The notes: generated from the letters alone by a model not told the origin. Positions 27,642 through 37,421 are shown, counted from the first letter of the stretch. The stretch: DNA of 64,000 bases from Bacillota bacterium (GCA_023424995.1 JAFADH010000332.1:1-64000); one strand, 5' to 3'. Numbers and translations are program-made.

Positions 27642-28352
27642 ATGTCTAAATTATTTGATGGCAGGCGATGGATACGGTTATTGGGGGATTTCGATCAGTT
27701 TCTGGTGGGCATGAAGACCACTTTTATCGTTGCGCTTCTTGGTCTTTTGCTTGCGCTGGTCCTCGGTATCATCTTCGGCTTGCTTAACTCCGCGAAGATC
27801 AAGCCGCTGCAATGGATCGCAAGGATCTATGTGGAATTCTTTCAGAATACACCCTTAGTAGTGCAGGTCTTCTTCTATTCCTTCGGACTTCCCATGATCG
27901 GAATCAGGATCCCGGAGCTTATGGTGGGAGTGGCAGGTGTCGGCTTGTATCACGGAGCTTATATCGCCGAGGTGATCAGAAGCGGTATCGAAGCAATTCC
28001 CAAGGGACAGGTGGAGGCTGCCGAAGCACAGGGGTTCCGGTATCTTCAGATCATGAACTATGTCGTCCTGCCCCAGACCCTGAAGATCATCCTGCCCCCG
28101 CTTACCAATCAGGCTATGAACCTGGTTAAGAATACCTCGGTGCTTGCCATGATCGCCGGTATGGACATTATGTACTTTGCCAAATCCTGGGCCGGTAATA
28201 ACGGCTTCTTCTATCAGGGCTATCTTAGCGCGGGGTTATTATACTTTATCATATGCTTCCCTCTGGCCAGACTGACGGCTGTACTGGAGCAGAGAGCCAA
28301 ACAGCTCCCGTCCTCAAAAAAGTCCGGTTATGACGCGGAGGTAGGGGTATGA
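27642..28352 (+). CDS. Amino acid ABC transporter permease 1
   Basis: A 236-residue HisM/GlnP-type inner-membrane permease. The N-terminus has a transmembrane helix, and the family signature PLVVQVFFYSFGLP (EFFQNTP) and the EAA motif IRSGIEAIPKGQVEAAEAQG are clear. It pairs with the second permease, whose gene overlaps the end of this one (ATGA). An upstream GTG at 27633 is also in frame; ATG 27642 is preferred from the family alignment, with a weak ribosome site. Confidence 0.92.
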   Translation: MSKLFDGRRWIRLLGDFDQFLVGMKTTFIVALLGLLLALVLGIIFGLLNSAKIKPLQWIARIYVEFFQNTPLVVQVFFYSFGLPMIGIRIPELMVGVAGVGLYHGAYIAEVIRSGIEAIPKGQVEAAEAQGFRYLQIMNYVVLPQTLKIILPPLTNQAMNLVKNTSVLAMIAGMDIMYFAKSWAGNNGFFYQGYLSAGLLYFIICFPLARLTAVLEQRAKQLPSSKKSGYDAEVGV

Positions 28353-28999
28353 GTATAATATTCAGCAAGGCAAATATAATCTTTATGTTAAACGGTCTCG
28401 GCCTTACGGTATTCATATCGGTGGTCACCATATTATTAAGCCTTATTCTCGGCACGGTATTGGCAATTATCCGCAACTATGCCAAAGGACCCTGGCTTCC
28501 CCTAGCGAAAGCAGTAGGAGCTTATATTGAATTCTTCCGCTGCACACCGAATATACTGTGGATCTTTTTCTTCCGGTTTACCATTCCCGGGGATGTACTG
28601 GTGAAGGAGATATTTGCATTCACCCTGTTTACTTCTGCGGTTATGGCGGAAATTATCCGGGGCGGATTGAACGGAGTTCCCAAGGGGCAGTTTGAAAGCG
28701 CCCATGCCCAGGGCTTTCATTTCTCCCATATGATGATCTACATTATCCTGCCTCAGACCTATAAGAAGATCATCCCTTCCACTCTGTCGCAGATGATTAC
28801 GGTGATTAAGGATACGGCATATCTGAAGGCAGTCGATGTCGCAGAGCTGTCCAGAAATACCGATATTGTCATGGGCAGGGCGGTGACTGCGGCGGAGATC
28901 ATGTCCCTGTTCGCCTTTCTGGCAGCAGTTTACTTTATCATATGCTTTGCATTATCCGTCTCCGTAAGAGCTTATCAGAAGAGAATAACCGTGACCTGA
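28349..28999 (+). CDS. Amino acid ABC transporter permease 2
   Basis: A 216-residue HisQ/HisM-type permease with TVFISVVTILLSLILGTVLA, EFFRCTPNILWIFFFRF and the EAA loop IRGGLNGVPKGQFESAHAQGF. The gene starts within the stop codon of the first permease, so the two are coupled. Together they should form the heterodimeric channel served by the ATPase and the binding protein upstream. The operon ends at the terminator near 29059-29105. Confidence 0.92.
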   Translation: MSIIFSKANIIFMLNGLGLTVFISVVTILLSLILGTVLAIIRNYAKGPWLPLAKAVGAYIEFFRCTPNILWIFFFRFTIPGDVLVKEIFAFTLFTSAVMAEIIRGGLNGVPKGQFESAHAQGFHFSHMMIYIILPQTYKKIIPSTLSQMITVIKDTAYLKAVDVAELSRNTDIVMGRAVTAAEIMSLFAFLAAVYFIICFALSVSVRAYQKRITVT

Positions 29000-29058
29000 C
29001 AGGGCGGCATCCTGGCTTGCGGATGTAAATAAAACAATACCTCATATTTAATCCAATT

Positions 29059-29105
29059 ACCGTACACATAGAATGTATATTACATTTCTGGCTGTACGGT
29101 TTTTT
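29059..29105 (+). terminator. Terminator after the amino-acid ABC operon
   Basis: ACCGTACA (29059-29066) pairs with TGTACGGT (29093-29100), and six T residues follow. The loop is about 26 bases. Confidence 0.75.
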
Positions 29106-29177
29106 GATGATGCCGGTATAGAAGTGCCGCACTTTACCTGAAGATATGATTATATACCAATAACTTGATCCTGGGAA

Positions 29178-29206
29178 TTGACGCGGCGGCCTAAGTAATC
29201 TACAAT
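29178..29206 (+). promoter_or_regulatory. Sigma-A promoter of the ThrE-type exporter
   Basis: TTGACG at 29178-29183 and TACAAT at 29201-29206 are 17 bases apart, placing the start of transcription near 29213, just before the gene. Confidence 0.65.
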
Positions 29207-29249
29207 GAATCCGTATTCTATAATTTTGAACAGGAAGCGTGAAATTAAG

Positions 29250-30023
29250 ATGAACTATAAGGTGTTATTCAAGGTGGCCATGCTGGCAGGAGAGATTATG
29301 GCGCAGAGCGGTGCGGAGACCTTCCGGGTGGAGGATACCATGAACCGGCTCCTTCGAATCTCCAAATTACAATCAGTAGAGGTATATGCAACGACAACGG
29401 GTATCGTTGCGTCCCTGTCGGATCCCTCCATAGAACCCATCAGCGGTGTCATAAGACTGAGCAACCGCGCCAATAATTTAAGCCACATTCACGATGTGAA
29501 TCAGATTTCAAGAAATATATGCGAGGATAAGATAACCGCGGAAGAAGCACTGGAGCAATTGACCCGGGTCCGGAATGACAAGCCCTATTCAAAACAAGTC
29601 ATTGCATTGGCGACTATCGTATCCATGGTTGGATTTGTCGGTTTATTCGGCGGGACGATGGTTGATTGTACGGTAGCGGCAGTGAACGGACTGCTGATCA
29701 TTTTTATTAACAGGTTTACAGCCAATCTGGTGGAAAATACCTTTATGTCCGATGCGGTTAAAAGCTTTTTCATTGCTTTTGCAGCCATGCTGAGCACTTT
29801 GCTGCCGTATGAAGTGAGTAAGGATCTGATTATAATCGGTTCCATCATGCCGCTGGTTCCGGGTGTCCCCATTACCAATGCCATCCGGGATACCCTTCAA
29901 GGAGATTATATGTCCGGTACCGCAAGAGCAGTGGAGGCATTTGTGATCTCCCTTGGGATTGCCATGGGAGTTGCCGCCGGATTAGGGCTCTTTAATGTAT
30001 TTGAAAGGATGGTGGGATTATGA
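29250..30023 (+). CDS. Threonine/serine exporter, N-terminal subunit (DUF1212)
   Basis: The 257-residue protein matches the N-terminal part of ThrE: the cytoplasmic MLAGEIMAQSGAETFRVEDTM and SNRANNLSHIHDVNQISR segments, followed by about five membrane helices including GGTMVDCTVAAVNGLL and the MPLVPGVPITNAIRDTLQGDY motif that mirrors the C-terminal subunit. ThrE exports threonine and serine; the role is inferred from family. An ORF start at 29205 lies upstream, but AGGAAGCG before ATG 29250 supports the later start. The stop overlaps the next gene. Confidence 0.88.
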   Translation: MNYKVLFKVAMLAGEIMAQSGAETFRVEDTMNRLLRISKLQSVEVYATTTGIVASLSDPSIEPISGVIRLSNRANNLSHIHDVNQISRNICEDKITAEEALEQLTRVRNDKPYSKQVIALATIVSMVGFVGLFGGTMVDCTVAAVNGLLIIFINRFTANLVENTFMSDAVKSFFIAFAAMLSTLLPYEVSKDLIIIGSIMPLVPGVPITNAIRDTLQGDYMSGTARAVEAFVISLGIAMGVAAGLGLFNVFERMVGL

Positions 30024-30460
30024 TCATTCAAGGCATCAGCGCATTCTTTGCAACAGCGGCCTTCGCCATATTATTCTATCTGCCTAAGAAATATCTCATC
30101 CATGCGGGTTTAACGGGAAGCCTCGGATGGATCATCTATCTTGTGGTAAATCAGGTAATGGAGGATAAGATTCCGGCTAACTTTGTTGCTACCTTATTCG
30201 TGGCACTGGTTTCCCATATCCTGGCCCGGATTTTCCGGACACCGGTCACCATGTTCCTGATACCGGGCATTATCCCGCTGGTTCCGGGAGCCGGAATGTA
30301 TCAGATTGTACAGAGTATCATCGACGGTACCGTAGAATTGACCCCCTTCTATTTCTTTCAGACGCTGCAAATGGCGGGAGCAATTGCACTGGGAATATTT
30401 ATAATGGATACTTCCTTCCGGATCGTGACGAAGAAGCTGATCAGGAAGGCGCCATTTTAG
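30020..30460 (+). CDS. Threonine/serine exporter, C-terminal subunit (DUF3815)
   Basis: A 146-residue, mostly hydrophobic protein of the ThrE C-terminal family, with ISAFFATAAFAILFYLPKKYL, the GSLGWIIYLV segment and FLIPGIIPLVPGAGMYQIVQ, which repeats the PLVPG motif of the partner. Its ATG overlaps the stop codon of the partner (ATGA), so the two proteins are made together as a split ThrE. Confidence 0.88.
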   Translation: MIIQGISAFFATAAFAILFYLPKKYLIHAGLTGSLGWIIYLVVNQVMEDKIPANFVATLFVALVSHILARIFRTPVTMFLIPGIIPLVPGAGMYQIVQSIIDGTVELTPFYFFQTLQMAGAIALGIFIMDTSFRIVTKKLIRKAPF

Positions 30461-30811
30461 ATAAAGCTCTTACAGGGCTTAACTTATAGAATGCAAACTT
30501 AAAATAAAGTTTGGGTTTAGATTTATCCAAATGCCCTTGTATTTGTATGGATAATAAATTTATACTATAGATGGGCTGGGAAATAAGAAAATTGTGGGCA
30601 GGTTAAGAAAGGCAGGCGGAAATCCGGAAGCCTGTTATTCTTCCGGCTATCACTTGATAAATGGAATTTAACAATATATTTTAATAACCGTAGAGGAAAA
30701 ATCTATGGTTATTTTAAATTAAATTATATTTTAAAAATAAATAAATTTATATATTGACACTCTCGTAGCGTGACGGTTTAGGATAAACTTACAGGAGGTG
30801 AAGGGTAAGAA
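30461..30811. other. Intergenic region with two small hairpins
   Basis: No gene is evident. CCGGAAG at 30624-30630 pairs with CTTCCGG at 30640-30646, and a 10-of-11-bp stem lies at 30683-30713 followed by AT-rich sequence. The latter could be a terminator for the exporter genes. The MerR promoter occupies the end. Confidence 0.45.
30754..30784 (+). promoter_or_regulatory. MerR-type promoter with 19-base spacer
   Basis: TTGACA at 30754-30759 and TAGGAT at 30779-30784 are 19 bases apart, the over-long spacing typical of promoters twisted open by MerR-family regulators. The spacer holds the CTCGTAGCGTGACGG sequence, which resembles the pseudo-palindromic operators of this family, and the promoter serves the adjacent regulator gene, suggesting self-control. 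Confidence 0.65.
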
Positions 30812-31651
30812 ATGAGAACAGTAAAAGAGGTTTCAGAAATTACCGGAGTAAGTATACGTACATTGCGGTATTACGATGAAATTGGTCTGTTAAAACCAAC
30901 TCAACTAACAGAAGCAAGCTATCGTCTATATGATGATAAAGCACTGGAAAAACTGCAGCAAATAATGTTCTTTAGAGAATTAGAAATACCATTACTTGAT
31001 ATAAAAGAGATTATGGAAAATCCTGATTATGACAAGGAGCAGATCCTATCAACCCATAAATCCCTGTTGGAAAATAAACGAAACCGTTTAAACGGGATAA
31101 TTGAGTTGATAACTGATGTGATGAAAGGAGTTAATACAATGAGTTTTGAAGCATTTAATGAGAATGATATACAAAAAATGTTAGACCATACGCTTGAAAA
31201 TATGCCAAAAGAAACCCTAGCAGAACAAGTAAAAAAATATGGCAGTGCAGAAAAGTACCGTGAATATTTAGCTAATGGTTTTAAAAATGAACAGGCAGTA
31301 GCAGATGTATTGAAATGGTACGGAGGTAAAGAAAAAGCGGTAGAAGCTGTCCTGCAATCAACACCGGATAAAGAAAAACTAACACAGCAGCAAAATGAAA
31401 ACGAGGAAATTTATCAACAGCTTATACAAGCGAAAAATACAGGAAATGTGACTTTAGAGAGAGAAGCTATTGTAAAACTCGCTGAGCTTTACAAGAATAT
31501 GTTTGAACTGGACAACGCAAGAGCTATTCTTCTGGATTTGGCTAAAGAGTATGTACAATATGATAAGTTTGCTGAAGCAACTGATAATCAATATGGAAAA
31601 GGAAGTGCTGAATATATTGCACGGGCTATTCAACGATATTATGGAGAGTAG
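30812..31651 (+). CDS. MerR-family regulator with TipAS-type ligand domain
   Basis: A 279-residue regulator. The N-terminal winged helix (VKEVSEITGVSIRTLRYYDEIGLLKPTQ) is a standard MerR reader. The C-terminal 170 residues resemble the TipAS antibiotic-recognition domain (NDIQKMLDHTLENMPKETLAEQVKKYGSAEKYREYL...). TipAL-type activators respond to drugs, so a multidrug response is possible. The gene is richer in A and T than its neighbours and has a self-type promoter, consistent with transfer. No transporter gene is adjacent. Confidence 0.85.
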   Translation: MRTVKEVSEITGVSIRTLRYYDEIGLLKPTQLTEASYRLYDDKALEKLQQIMFFRELEIPLLDIKEIMENPDYDKEQILSTHKSLLENKRNRLNGIIELITDVMKGVNTMSFEAFNENDIQKMLDHTLENMPKETLAEQVKKYGSAEKYREYLANGFKNEQAVADVLKWYGGKEKAVEAVLQSTPDKEKLTQQQNENEEIYQQLIQAKNTGNVTLEREAIVKLAELYKNMFELDNARAILLDLAKEYVQYDKFAEATDNQYGKGSAEYIARAIQRYYGE

Positions 31652-31740
31652 CGTCCGGTTTGTCGGGTTATAAATTACAATTTGCCAGAATGATTGGAAT
31701 TATTGGTCCGTAATTTTTATAAAATACAAAGATAGTCAAA

Positions 31741-31887
31741 AAGGTGTCGCAAAATAGCCTTGCTGTAAAGCAAGGTACAAAAATGAGCTTTGAGTGGTAT
31801 TATAAATCCCTTTCAAAGTTCATTTTTATGGTATAAATACTATTTTTTGCATAAATTAATATTAAGGCTTTATTTTGCAGCAGTCCC
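31741..31887. mobile_element. MITE-like element between regulator and clpB
   Basis: A 147-base element is bounded by imperfect inverted ends: GGTGTCGCAAAATAGCCT near 31743 and its partner ending ...TTTTGCAGCAGTCCC at 31865-31887. Inside, AAATGAGCTTTGA pairs with TCAAAGTTCATTT in 12 of 13 positions. The GxCTGTCGCAAAAT-type ends recall miniature elements of the IS1182 type. It has no transposase. Confidence 0.5.
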
Positions 31888-31938
31888 TATAAATCTGTTC
31901 AAAATTTATATGTATATTAATATCTTATAAAATCTCTC

Positions 31939-31966
31939 TTGACAAATCCTTGCTAAGTGTTATAGT
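31939..31966 (+). promoter_or_regulatory. Sigma-A promoter of clpB
   Basis: TTGACA at 31939-31944 and TATAGT at 31961-31966 have a 16-base spacer. I saw neither a CIRCE element nor a tandem CtsR heptad, which would be expected for heat-shock control, in the 120 bases before the start codon. Confidence 0.55.
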
Positions 31967-32043
31967 TGATATAGAACATATAACTGTAACAAAAATTATA
32001 TTATAAAGCCAACATTAATAATCATTCTATAGGAGGAGTCCAG

Positions 32044-34635
32044 ATGAATATCAATAAATTTACCCAAAATTCCGTACAGGCAGTACAAAACTGTGAGAGT
32101 CTGGCTTACGAATACGGACATCAGGAGATTGATGCGGAGCATCTGCTCCATAGTCTGTTGACACTGGAGGACAGCCTGATCCGAAAGCTTCTGGAGAAGA
32201 TGGATATTAATGCAGAGGTCTTTCTTGCACAGGTGGAAGGCTTGCTTAAGAAGCGTCCCAAGGTATCCGGAGGGCAGATCTATATCAGTAATGATCTGAA
32301 TAAGATATTAATCTATGCGGAGGATGAAGCGAAGCAGATGGGAGATTCCTATGTGTCTGTGGAGCATCTGTTCTTAAGTATGCTGAAGCAGCCGAATAAA
32401 GCGGTACGCGGTCTGTTCGGCGAATTCCGGATAACGAGGGAGGAGTTCTTAAAGGCGCTTCAAACCGTACGGGGCAACCAGAAGGTGGTGAGTGATAATC
32501 CGGAGGCAACCTATGATACCCTTGAGAAGTATGGCTATGACCTGGTGGCAAGAGCAGAGGAGCAGAAGCTGGATCCGGTTATCGGACGGGAGGCCGAGAT
32601 TCGGAATGTAATACGGATTCTTTCCCGCAAGACGAAGAATAATCCCGTATTAATCGGCGAGCCCGGCGTAGGCAAGACCGCCGTCGTGGAGGGTCTGGCA
32701 CAGAGAATCGTCCGGGGGGATGTTCCGCAGTCCCTGCAGGACAAGAGATTATTTGCATTGGATATGGGCGCACTGGTGGCAGGTGCGAAATACCGGGGAG
32801 AATTTGAAGAGCGTCTGAAAGCAGTGCTTGAAGAAGTGAAGAAGAGCGAGGGACAGATTATCCTGTTCATCGACGAGCTGCATACCATCGTAGGTGCCGG
32901 TAAAGCGGAGGGAGCCATGGATGCAGGGAATATGCTCAAGCCCATGCTTGCCAGAGGTGAGCTGCATTGCATCGGTGCTACGACCCTGAACGAATACCGC
33001 CAGTATGTAGAGAAGGACGCTGCCCTTGAGAGGCGTTTCCAGCCGGTTATGGTGGAGGAGCCCTCGGTGGAGGATACCATATCCATTCTTCGGGGATTGA
33101 AGGAACGTTATGAAGTATTCCATGGAGTGAAGATTACAGATAGTGCCCTTGTCAGTGCCGCAACTCTGTCCAACCGTTATATCTCTGACCGTTTTCTTCC
33201 AGACAAGGCAATTGACCTGGTGGATGAAGCCTGCGCGCTGATTAAGACAGAACTGGATTCCATGCCCACGGAGCTGGATGATCTGCAGCGGAGGATCATG
33301 CAGATGGAGATTGAAGAGGCAGCCCTTAAAAGGGAAAATGACCGTATGAGCCAGGAGCGTTTGGGTGATCTTCGGATGGAGCTGGCAGAGCTCCGGGATG
33401 CCTTTGCAGGTTCCAAGGCGCAGTGGGATAATGAGAAGGCGTCCATAGAGAAGGTGCATAAGCTGCGTGAGGCGCTGGAAGAGTTAAATAATGAAATCGA
33501 AGTAGCAGAACGCAGCTATGATCTGAATAAGGCTGCGGAATTAAAATACGGCAGGCTTCCGGGGCTTCAACAGCAATTGGCGGCAGAAGAAGAACGGCTG
33601 AAGAATGACGAGAGCATGCTGGTACATGAGAATGTCAGCGAGGAGGAGATCGCTAAGATCGTATCCCGCTGGACCGGTATCCCAATTACAAAATTGACGG
33701 AGGGCGAACGCAGCAAGACACTGCATCTGGGTGAAGAGCTTCACAAGCGTGTTGTCGGGCAGGATGAAGGTGTTGATAAGGTATCTGATGCCATACTTCG
33801 TTCCAAGGCAGGAATTAAAGATCCCTCAAAACCCATCGGCTCCTTCCTGTTCCTTGGACCTACCGGCGTCGGCAAGACGGAACTGGCAAAGGCCCTGGCA
33901 GAGAGCTTATTCGACAATGAGCATAACATGGTCCGTATTGATATGAGCGAATATATGGAAAAGCATTCGGTTGCCAGATTGATCGGTGCGCCTCCCGGAT
34001 ATGTGGGCTATGAAGAAGGCGGACAGTTGACGGAAGCCATTCGCCGTAAGCCATATGCCGTCATTCTTTTTGATGAGGTGGAAAAGGCACATCCGGATGT
34101 ATTCAATGTACTTCTCCAGGTGCTGGATGACGGCCGCATTACCGACTCCCAGGGCAGGACGGTGGATTTTAAGAATACCATCATTATCTTGACCTCTAAC
34201 ATTGGTTCAAGGTATCTTTTGGAGGGCATCGATGAGTTCGGTGATATCAGTGAGCATGCCGAAGCACAGGTAATGAGTGAGCTGAGAGCCTCCTTCCGTC
34301 CGGAGTTCCTGAACCGCCTGGATGAGATTGTGCTGTTCAAGCCGCTGACCAGGGATAATATCAGCAAAATTATGGACCTGATGATTGAAGACCTGAACAG
34401 GAGGCTGGCGGATAAGGAGATTATGATAGCACTGACAGAGGCGGCGAAGGAATATGTTGTGGAGCACGCATACGATCCCATCTACGGAGCAAGACCGTTA
34501 AAACGCTTCCTGCAAAAGAATGTGGAGACCTTAAGCGCCAGATTGATCCTAAGCGACCAGGTGCGTCCGGAGGACACGATTCTGATCGATAAAATTGACG
34601 GGGATCTGGCGGCAAGGGTACAAACCGGTGAATAA
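32044..34635 (+). CDS. clpB: ATP-dependent disaggregase ClpB
   Basis: The 863-residue Hsp100 protein pulls polypeptides from aggregates together with DnaK. The domain order is intact: the N-terminal Clp-N repeat domain (about residues 1-145), first ATPase with Walker A GEPGVGKT at about 205, a coiled-coil middle domain (about 400-520), second ATPase with Walker A GPTGVGKT near residue 605, and the C-terminal substrate domain. The middle coiled coil distinguishes it from ClpC and ClpA. AGGAGG precedes the ATG. A terminator follows. Confidence 0.97.
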   Translation: MNINKFTQNSVQAVQNCESLAYEYGHQEIDAEHLLHSLLTLEDSLIRKLLEKMDINAEVFLAQVEGLLKKRPKVSGGQIYISNDLNKILIYAEDEAKQMGDSYVSVEHLFLSMLKQPNKAVRGLFGEFRITREEFLKALQTVRGNQKVVSDNPEATYDTLEKYGYDLVARAEEQKLDPVIGREAEIRNVIRILSRKTKNNPVLIGEPGVGKTAVVEGLAQRIVRGDVPQSLQDKRLFALDMGALVAGAKYRGEFEERLKAVLEEVKKSEGQIILFIDELHTIVGAGKAEGAMDAGNMLKPMLARGELHCIGATTLNEYRQYVEKDAALERRFQPVMVEEPSVEDTISILRGLKERYEVFHGVKITDSALVSAATLSNRYISDRFLPDKAIDLVDEACALIKTELDSMPTELDDLQRRIMQMEIEEAALKRENDRMSQERLGDLRMELAELRDAFAGSKAQWDNEKASIEKVHKLREALEELNNEIEVAERSYDLNKAAELKYGRLPGLQQQLAAEEERLKNDESMLVHENVSEEEIAKIVSRWTGIPITKLTEGERSKTLHLGEELHKRVVGQDEGVDKVSDAILRSKAGIKDPSKPIGSFLFLGPTGVGKTELAKALAESLFDNEHNMVRIDMSEYMEKHSVARLIGAPPGYVGYEEGGQLTEAIRRKPYAVILFDEVEKAHPDVFNVLLQVLDDGRITDSQGRTVDFKNTIIILTSNIGSRYLLEGIDEFGDISEHAEAQVMSELRASFRPEFLNRLDEIVLFKPLTRDNISKIMDLMIEDLNRRLADKEIMIALTEAAKEYVVEHAYDPIYGARPLKRFLQKNVETLSARLILSDQVRPEDTILIDKIDGDLAARVQTGE

Positions 34636-34644
34636 AAACGGTAA

Positions 34645-34685
34645 TAACCAGATTGTTTGCGAAATCAAATAATCTGGTTATATTT
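34645..34685 (+). terminator. Terminator after clpB
   Basis: ATAACCAGATT pairs with AATCTGGTTAT around a loop of about 16 bases, soon after the clpB stop codon, and is followed by a short T/A-rich tail. Confidence 0.65.
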
Positions 34686-34694
34686 ATGAATTGC

Positions 34695-34907
34695 TCATGC
34701 ACCTCCGGAAACTGTTTCCTGTATTTTGAAGAGCTTCAATATTATGATATCATCTTTTTCCAATTGGTATTCCCGATTCTCTTCCTTAAGATATATAAAT
34801 CCGTCTATCACACAAATAATCTCATAGGTTCTTTCATTCCTTTGGAAATGGATCCATTTATCGTCCGTTAGAAATAGTCCAATTTTAATAATGGTACGCA
34901 AAAACAC
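34695..34907 (-). pseudogene. Truncated AraC-family N-terminal domain
   Basis: The 70-residue frame resembles the cupin part of an AraC-type sensor (YEIICVIDGFIYLKEENREYQLEKDDIIILK), but there is no helix-turn-helix part and it stops abruptly. Its 5' end coincides with an inverted repeat (GGTACGCAAAA, about 34893-34932), and no ATG or ribosome site is convincing. I judge it a decayed fragment. Confidence 0.45.
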
Positions 34908-35149
34908 CGGCTTTATTGGGGTTTTGCGTACCGATTTATTTTCTCGGTTTGCGGAAATTTATCTTCAGGCGTAAAACGCTTGACCAACCGAAATAGAGAA
35001 AGGGGCTCTCGACATTACAATGCAGAGCGCTCTTTTTAGTGATGTATTTTAAAAAATTCGTCTAAAATATAATAGATGTAAATAATAGCCGAAATTATAT
35101 TGACCTAAATGATATGAATATGGTGATAACTACAATTCATTAAGTAACA
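34908..35149. other. Intergenic stretch after the AraC fragment
   Basis: Apart from the inverted repeat at the fragment's end, only a weak hairpin (GCTCT/AGAGC, near 35005-35030, followed by TTTTT) is visible. No gene was recognised. Confidence 0.4.
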
Positions 35150-35218
35150 AAAAGAGGGATCATTCTGAACTGACTTCTGTCAAACAGACAGGGCGGTTCA
35201 GAATGATCCCTCTTTTTT
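35150..35218. terminator. Bidirectional terminator before the oxidoreductase operon
   Basis: An unusually long, nearly perfect inverted repeat: AAAGAGGGATCATTCTGAAC pairs with its complement ahead of TTTTTT. The stem is about 20 bp with a loop of about 25. It lies just past the stop codon of the minus-strand oxidoreductase. Confidence 0.85.
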
Positions 35219-35219
35219 C

Positions 35220-36326
35220 TTAATCTAAAATTCCGTGCATGGGATTATTTTTCATGGGAAGTACGCGTTCAAAATGTGTCTCAAGGGGGATATACCGTTT
35301 CTCATTGCTGCTCTTTTCAAAGCTGGTCAATATCTCGAGCACATGGTAGGTCTGCTCACAGCCTGCGCGGAAATCCCTGCCCGTCTGCAGAGCCTTAGCC
35401 ATATCAGCGAGACCGAGCCCCCTGGAATTTTCCTTATAATCGAATAACAGAGGTATCTCCCTTAGGGATCCGTCCTCCGGGCGAAGGAGCTTAACCGGGC
35501 CTCCGAAGGTATTGGGATCCGGAACAATCAGTGTTCCCTTGGAGCCGTAGATCTCAAGTCTTGCCTGGGTTTCATAATATACATCAAAGGTCGTGAAGAT
35601 GGTACCCACCGCTCCGTTATCAAAATGCAGGATACCCGTGATATAGGTAGGAACCGTTACATCCACGATAGTACCGTTCTTGGGCTGGCTGGTAATGGTC
35701 CGCTGGGGGAAGCTGGTCTTCGTAACACCGGTCACACCGGATACGCCGCCTATCAGATTAACCAAAGCGGTTATGTAATAGGGTCCCATATCCATCATGG
35801 GCCCGCCGCCGTATTGATAATAGAATTCCGGGTCCGGATGCCAGGTCTCATGACCGTGGCAGATCATAAAGGCTGCTGCGCCGATGGGCTCACCGATATA
35901 TCCGTCATCAATCAGTTTGCGGCAGGTCTGGATTCCGGAGCCAAGGAAGGTGTCCGGAGCGCCTCCCAGCAGCAGCTTCCTGGATTTTGCAAGAGCTGCC
36001 AGCTCCCTGCCCTCCTCGAAGCTGGCCCCCAAGGGCTTCTCACTGTAGACATGCTTTCCTGCCTGGAGGGCAGCCTTGGTGACCTCATAATGCTCATAGG
36101 GTCTTGTGAGATTTAGTATAATATCTACCTCCGGATCAGCGAAGGCATCGTGCATGGTATCATATATTTTTTTTACATGGTATTTTTCCTGCGCCGCTTC
36201 TGCCCGTTCCCGAATAAGATCGCAGACGCCGACCAACTCAAGCTCTTTGAATACCCCGGTAATATTCTCAAGATAGATACCGCTGATGGCACCTACTCCG
36301 ATCATGGCAACTTTCACTGTATTCAT
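35220..36326 (-). CDS. Gfo/Idh/MocA-family oxidoreductase
   Basis: A 368-residue NAD(P)-dependent sugar dehydrogenase-type protein. It has the Rossmann-type VAMIGVGAISGIYLENI start, the central EKPLG motif (HVYSEKPLGASFEEG) with the catalytic Lys, and the family C-terminal beta domain. Substrates are often inositols, sugar acids or glycosides. It is the last of three genes transcribed together (oxidoreductase, ThuA-like, oxidoreductase). AGGAG lies nine bases before ATG 36326. Confidence 0.85.
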   Translation of the reverse strand: MNTVKVAMIGVGAISGIYLENITGVFKELELVGVCDLIRERAEAAQEKYHVKKIYDTMHDAFADPEVDIILNLTRPYEHYEVTKAALQAGKHVYSEKPLGASFEEGRELAALAKSRKLLLGGAPDTFLGSGIQTCRKLIDDGYIGEPIGAAAFMICHGHETWHPDPEFYYQYGGGPMMDMGPYYITALVNLIGGVSGVTGVTKTSFPQRTITSQPKNGTIVDVTVPTYITGILHFDNGAVGTIFTTFDVYYETQARLEIYGSKGTLIVPDPNTFGGPVKLLRPEDGSLREIPLLFDYKENSRGLGLADMAKALQTGRDFRAGCEQTYHVLEILTSFEKSSNEKRYIPLETHFERVLPMKNNPMHGILD

Positions 36327-36546
36327 ATATATCAACTCCTGTCTGCCGCTTTGGCGGCATATAAATCCTGAGCGAAAAGCACACTTTGTGCTTTTTGCCG
36401 GTTTAAAATGTCTTTCTTTTCAACCTGTCTCCCTGCTGTATTTTCACCCTTGCCCGGCTGCTCAAAGGATATTTTCTTCTGTCACTGAGCAAGCAGGTAA
36501 GCGTTGGCATATAAGCCTCACAATGTTATCTAGGCTTTTTTATATA

Positions 36547-37278
36547 TTAATACATCTTAGCCGTATTCTCGAATCTCTCTGTGGTAAGTCCGTGCTGCAG
36601 GGCATATTGCTTCCCTTCTGCAGCCCATACAAGACCGCGCTCCATGATGACCTGAGAAGCAGGGGATTTGTCGAACACATCATCATGATGACCCAGGGAA
36701 GTATAGAATACCCTTCCGTTTCCCCAGAATTTAGTCCAAGCAACCGGCATATCCACAGGTTTGTTGGAGATATGGTAGTAATTCACGCTGGGGAATCTTG
36801 TGGTTGCAAGCACCTCGATGGCAGGATCAATATGCAGATAATAATGCTCGCTCCATACCTTAAAGTCTTCCAGTCCCTCAGTAATCGGACTGGATCCCTT
36901 ATTAATGTGAACCGTATATTCGACTCCGTCACCGCCGGGATGGCTGACCCATTGTCCGCCTGTCATGAACTGCCATTCCGTATTGTCCCGGAAGGAGTCG
37001 CACATGCCTCCGTGGCAGCCGGCCAGCCCCACACCGGAGCCTATTGCCCTGGAGAGATTCTTCACATAATCATTATTGATCTTATCCATAGTCCAGCAAG
37101 CGACCACCAGCTCCAGTTCCATCAGCATCCGGTCATCCGCCAGTACATCCAGGGTATCCGAGATGGTGCAGGAATAGCCGTGCTTTTCCAATAATCCTGC
37201 GAATCGCCTGGAGGTAAGCTTAGGTTCATGTCCGTCCCAGCCGCCCTGTAATATTAATACCTTCTTTTCTTTACTCAT
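36547..37278 (-). CDS. ThuA-like glutamine amidotransferase-fold protein
   Basis: A 243-residue ThuA family protein: KKVLILQGGWDGHEPK at the N-terminus, VACWTMDKI and the GSGVGLAGCHGGMCDSF loop, then FYTSLGHHDDVF. ThuA proteins have a class I glutamine-amidotransferase fold and accompany sugar dehydrogenases; a role in sugar oxidation or epimerisation is inferred. ATG 37278 is preferred; a TTG at 37290 is also in frame, but its gap to AAAGGGG is too short. It lies between the two Gfo/Idh/MocA genes. Confidence 0.8.
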   Translation of the reverse strand: MSKEKKVLILQGGWDGHEPKLTSRRFAGLLEKHGYSCTISDTLDVLADDRMLMELELVVACWTMDKINNDYVKNLSRAIGSGVGLAGCHGGMCDSFRDNTEWQFMTGGQWVSHPGGDGVEYTVHINKGSSPITEGLEDFKVWSEHYYLHIDPAIEVLATTRFPSVNYYHISNKPVDMPVAWTKFWGNGRVFYTSLGHHDDVFDKSPASQVIMERGLVWAAEGKQYALQHGLTTERFENTAKMY

Positions 37279-37349
37279 ATTAACAGCCAAACCCCTTTCT
37301 TTATTGTTTTTACACCTGATTGTGTAAATTCTTGATTTTCCTGTAGTAA

Positions 37350-37406
37350 GATTATCAGAAGTTGCATTATACTTCTGATAAAAGGTGTTGTTTTTGCACC
37401 GTGCAT
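37350..37406 (+). repeat. Intergenic two-hairpin repeat, copy 2
   Basis: Stem 1, TTATCAGAAGT at 37352-37362 with ACTTCTGATAA at 37371-37381, and stem 2, GGTG/CACC at 37384-37400, followed by GTGCAT, match the element at 15231-15289 over 57 aligned bases. A C-G pair in stem 2 of copy 1 is replaced here by T-A, which preserves pairing. Confidence 0.7.
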
Positions 37407-37421
37407 AATTAATACATACCG

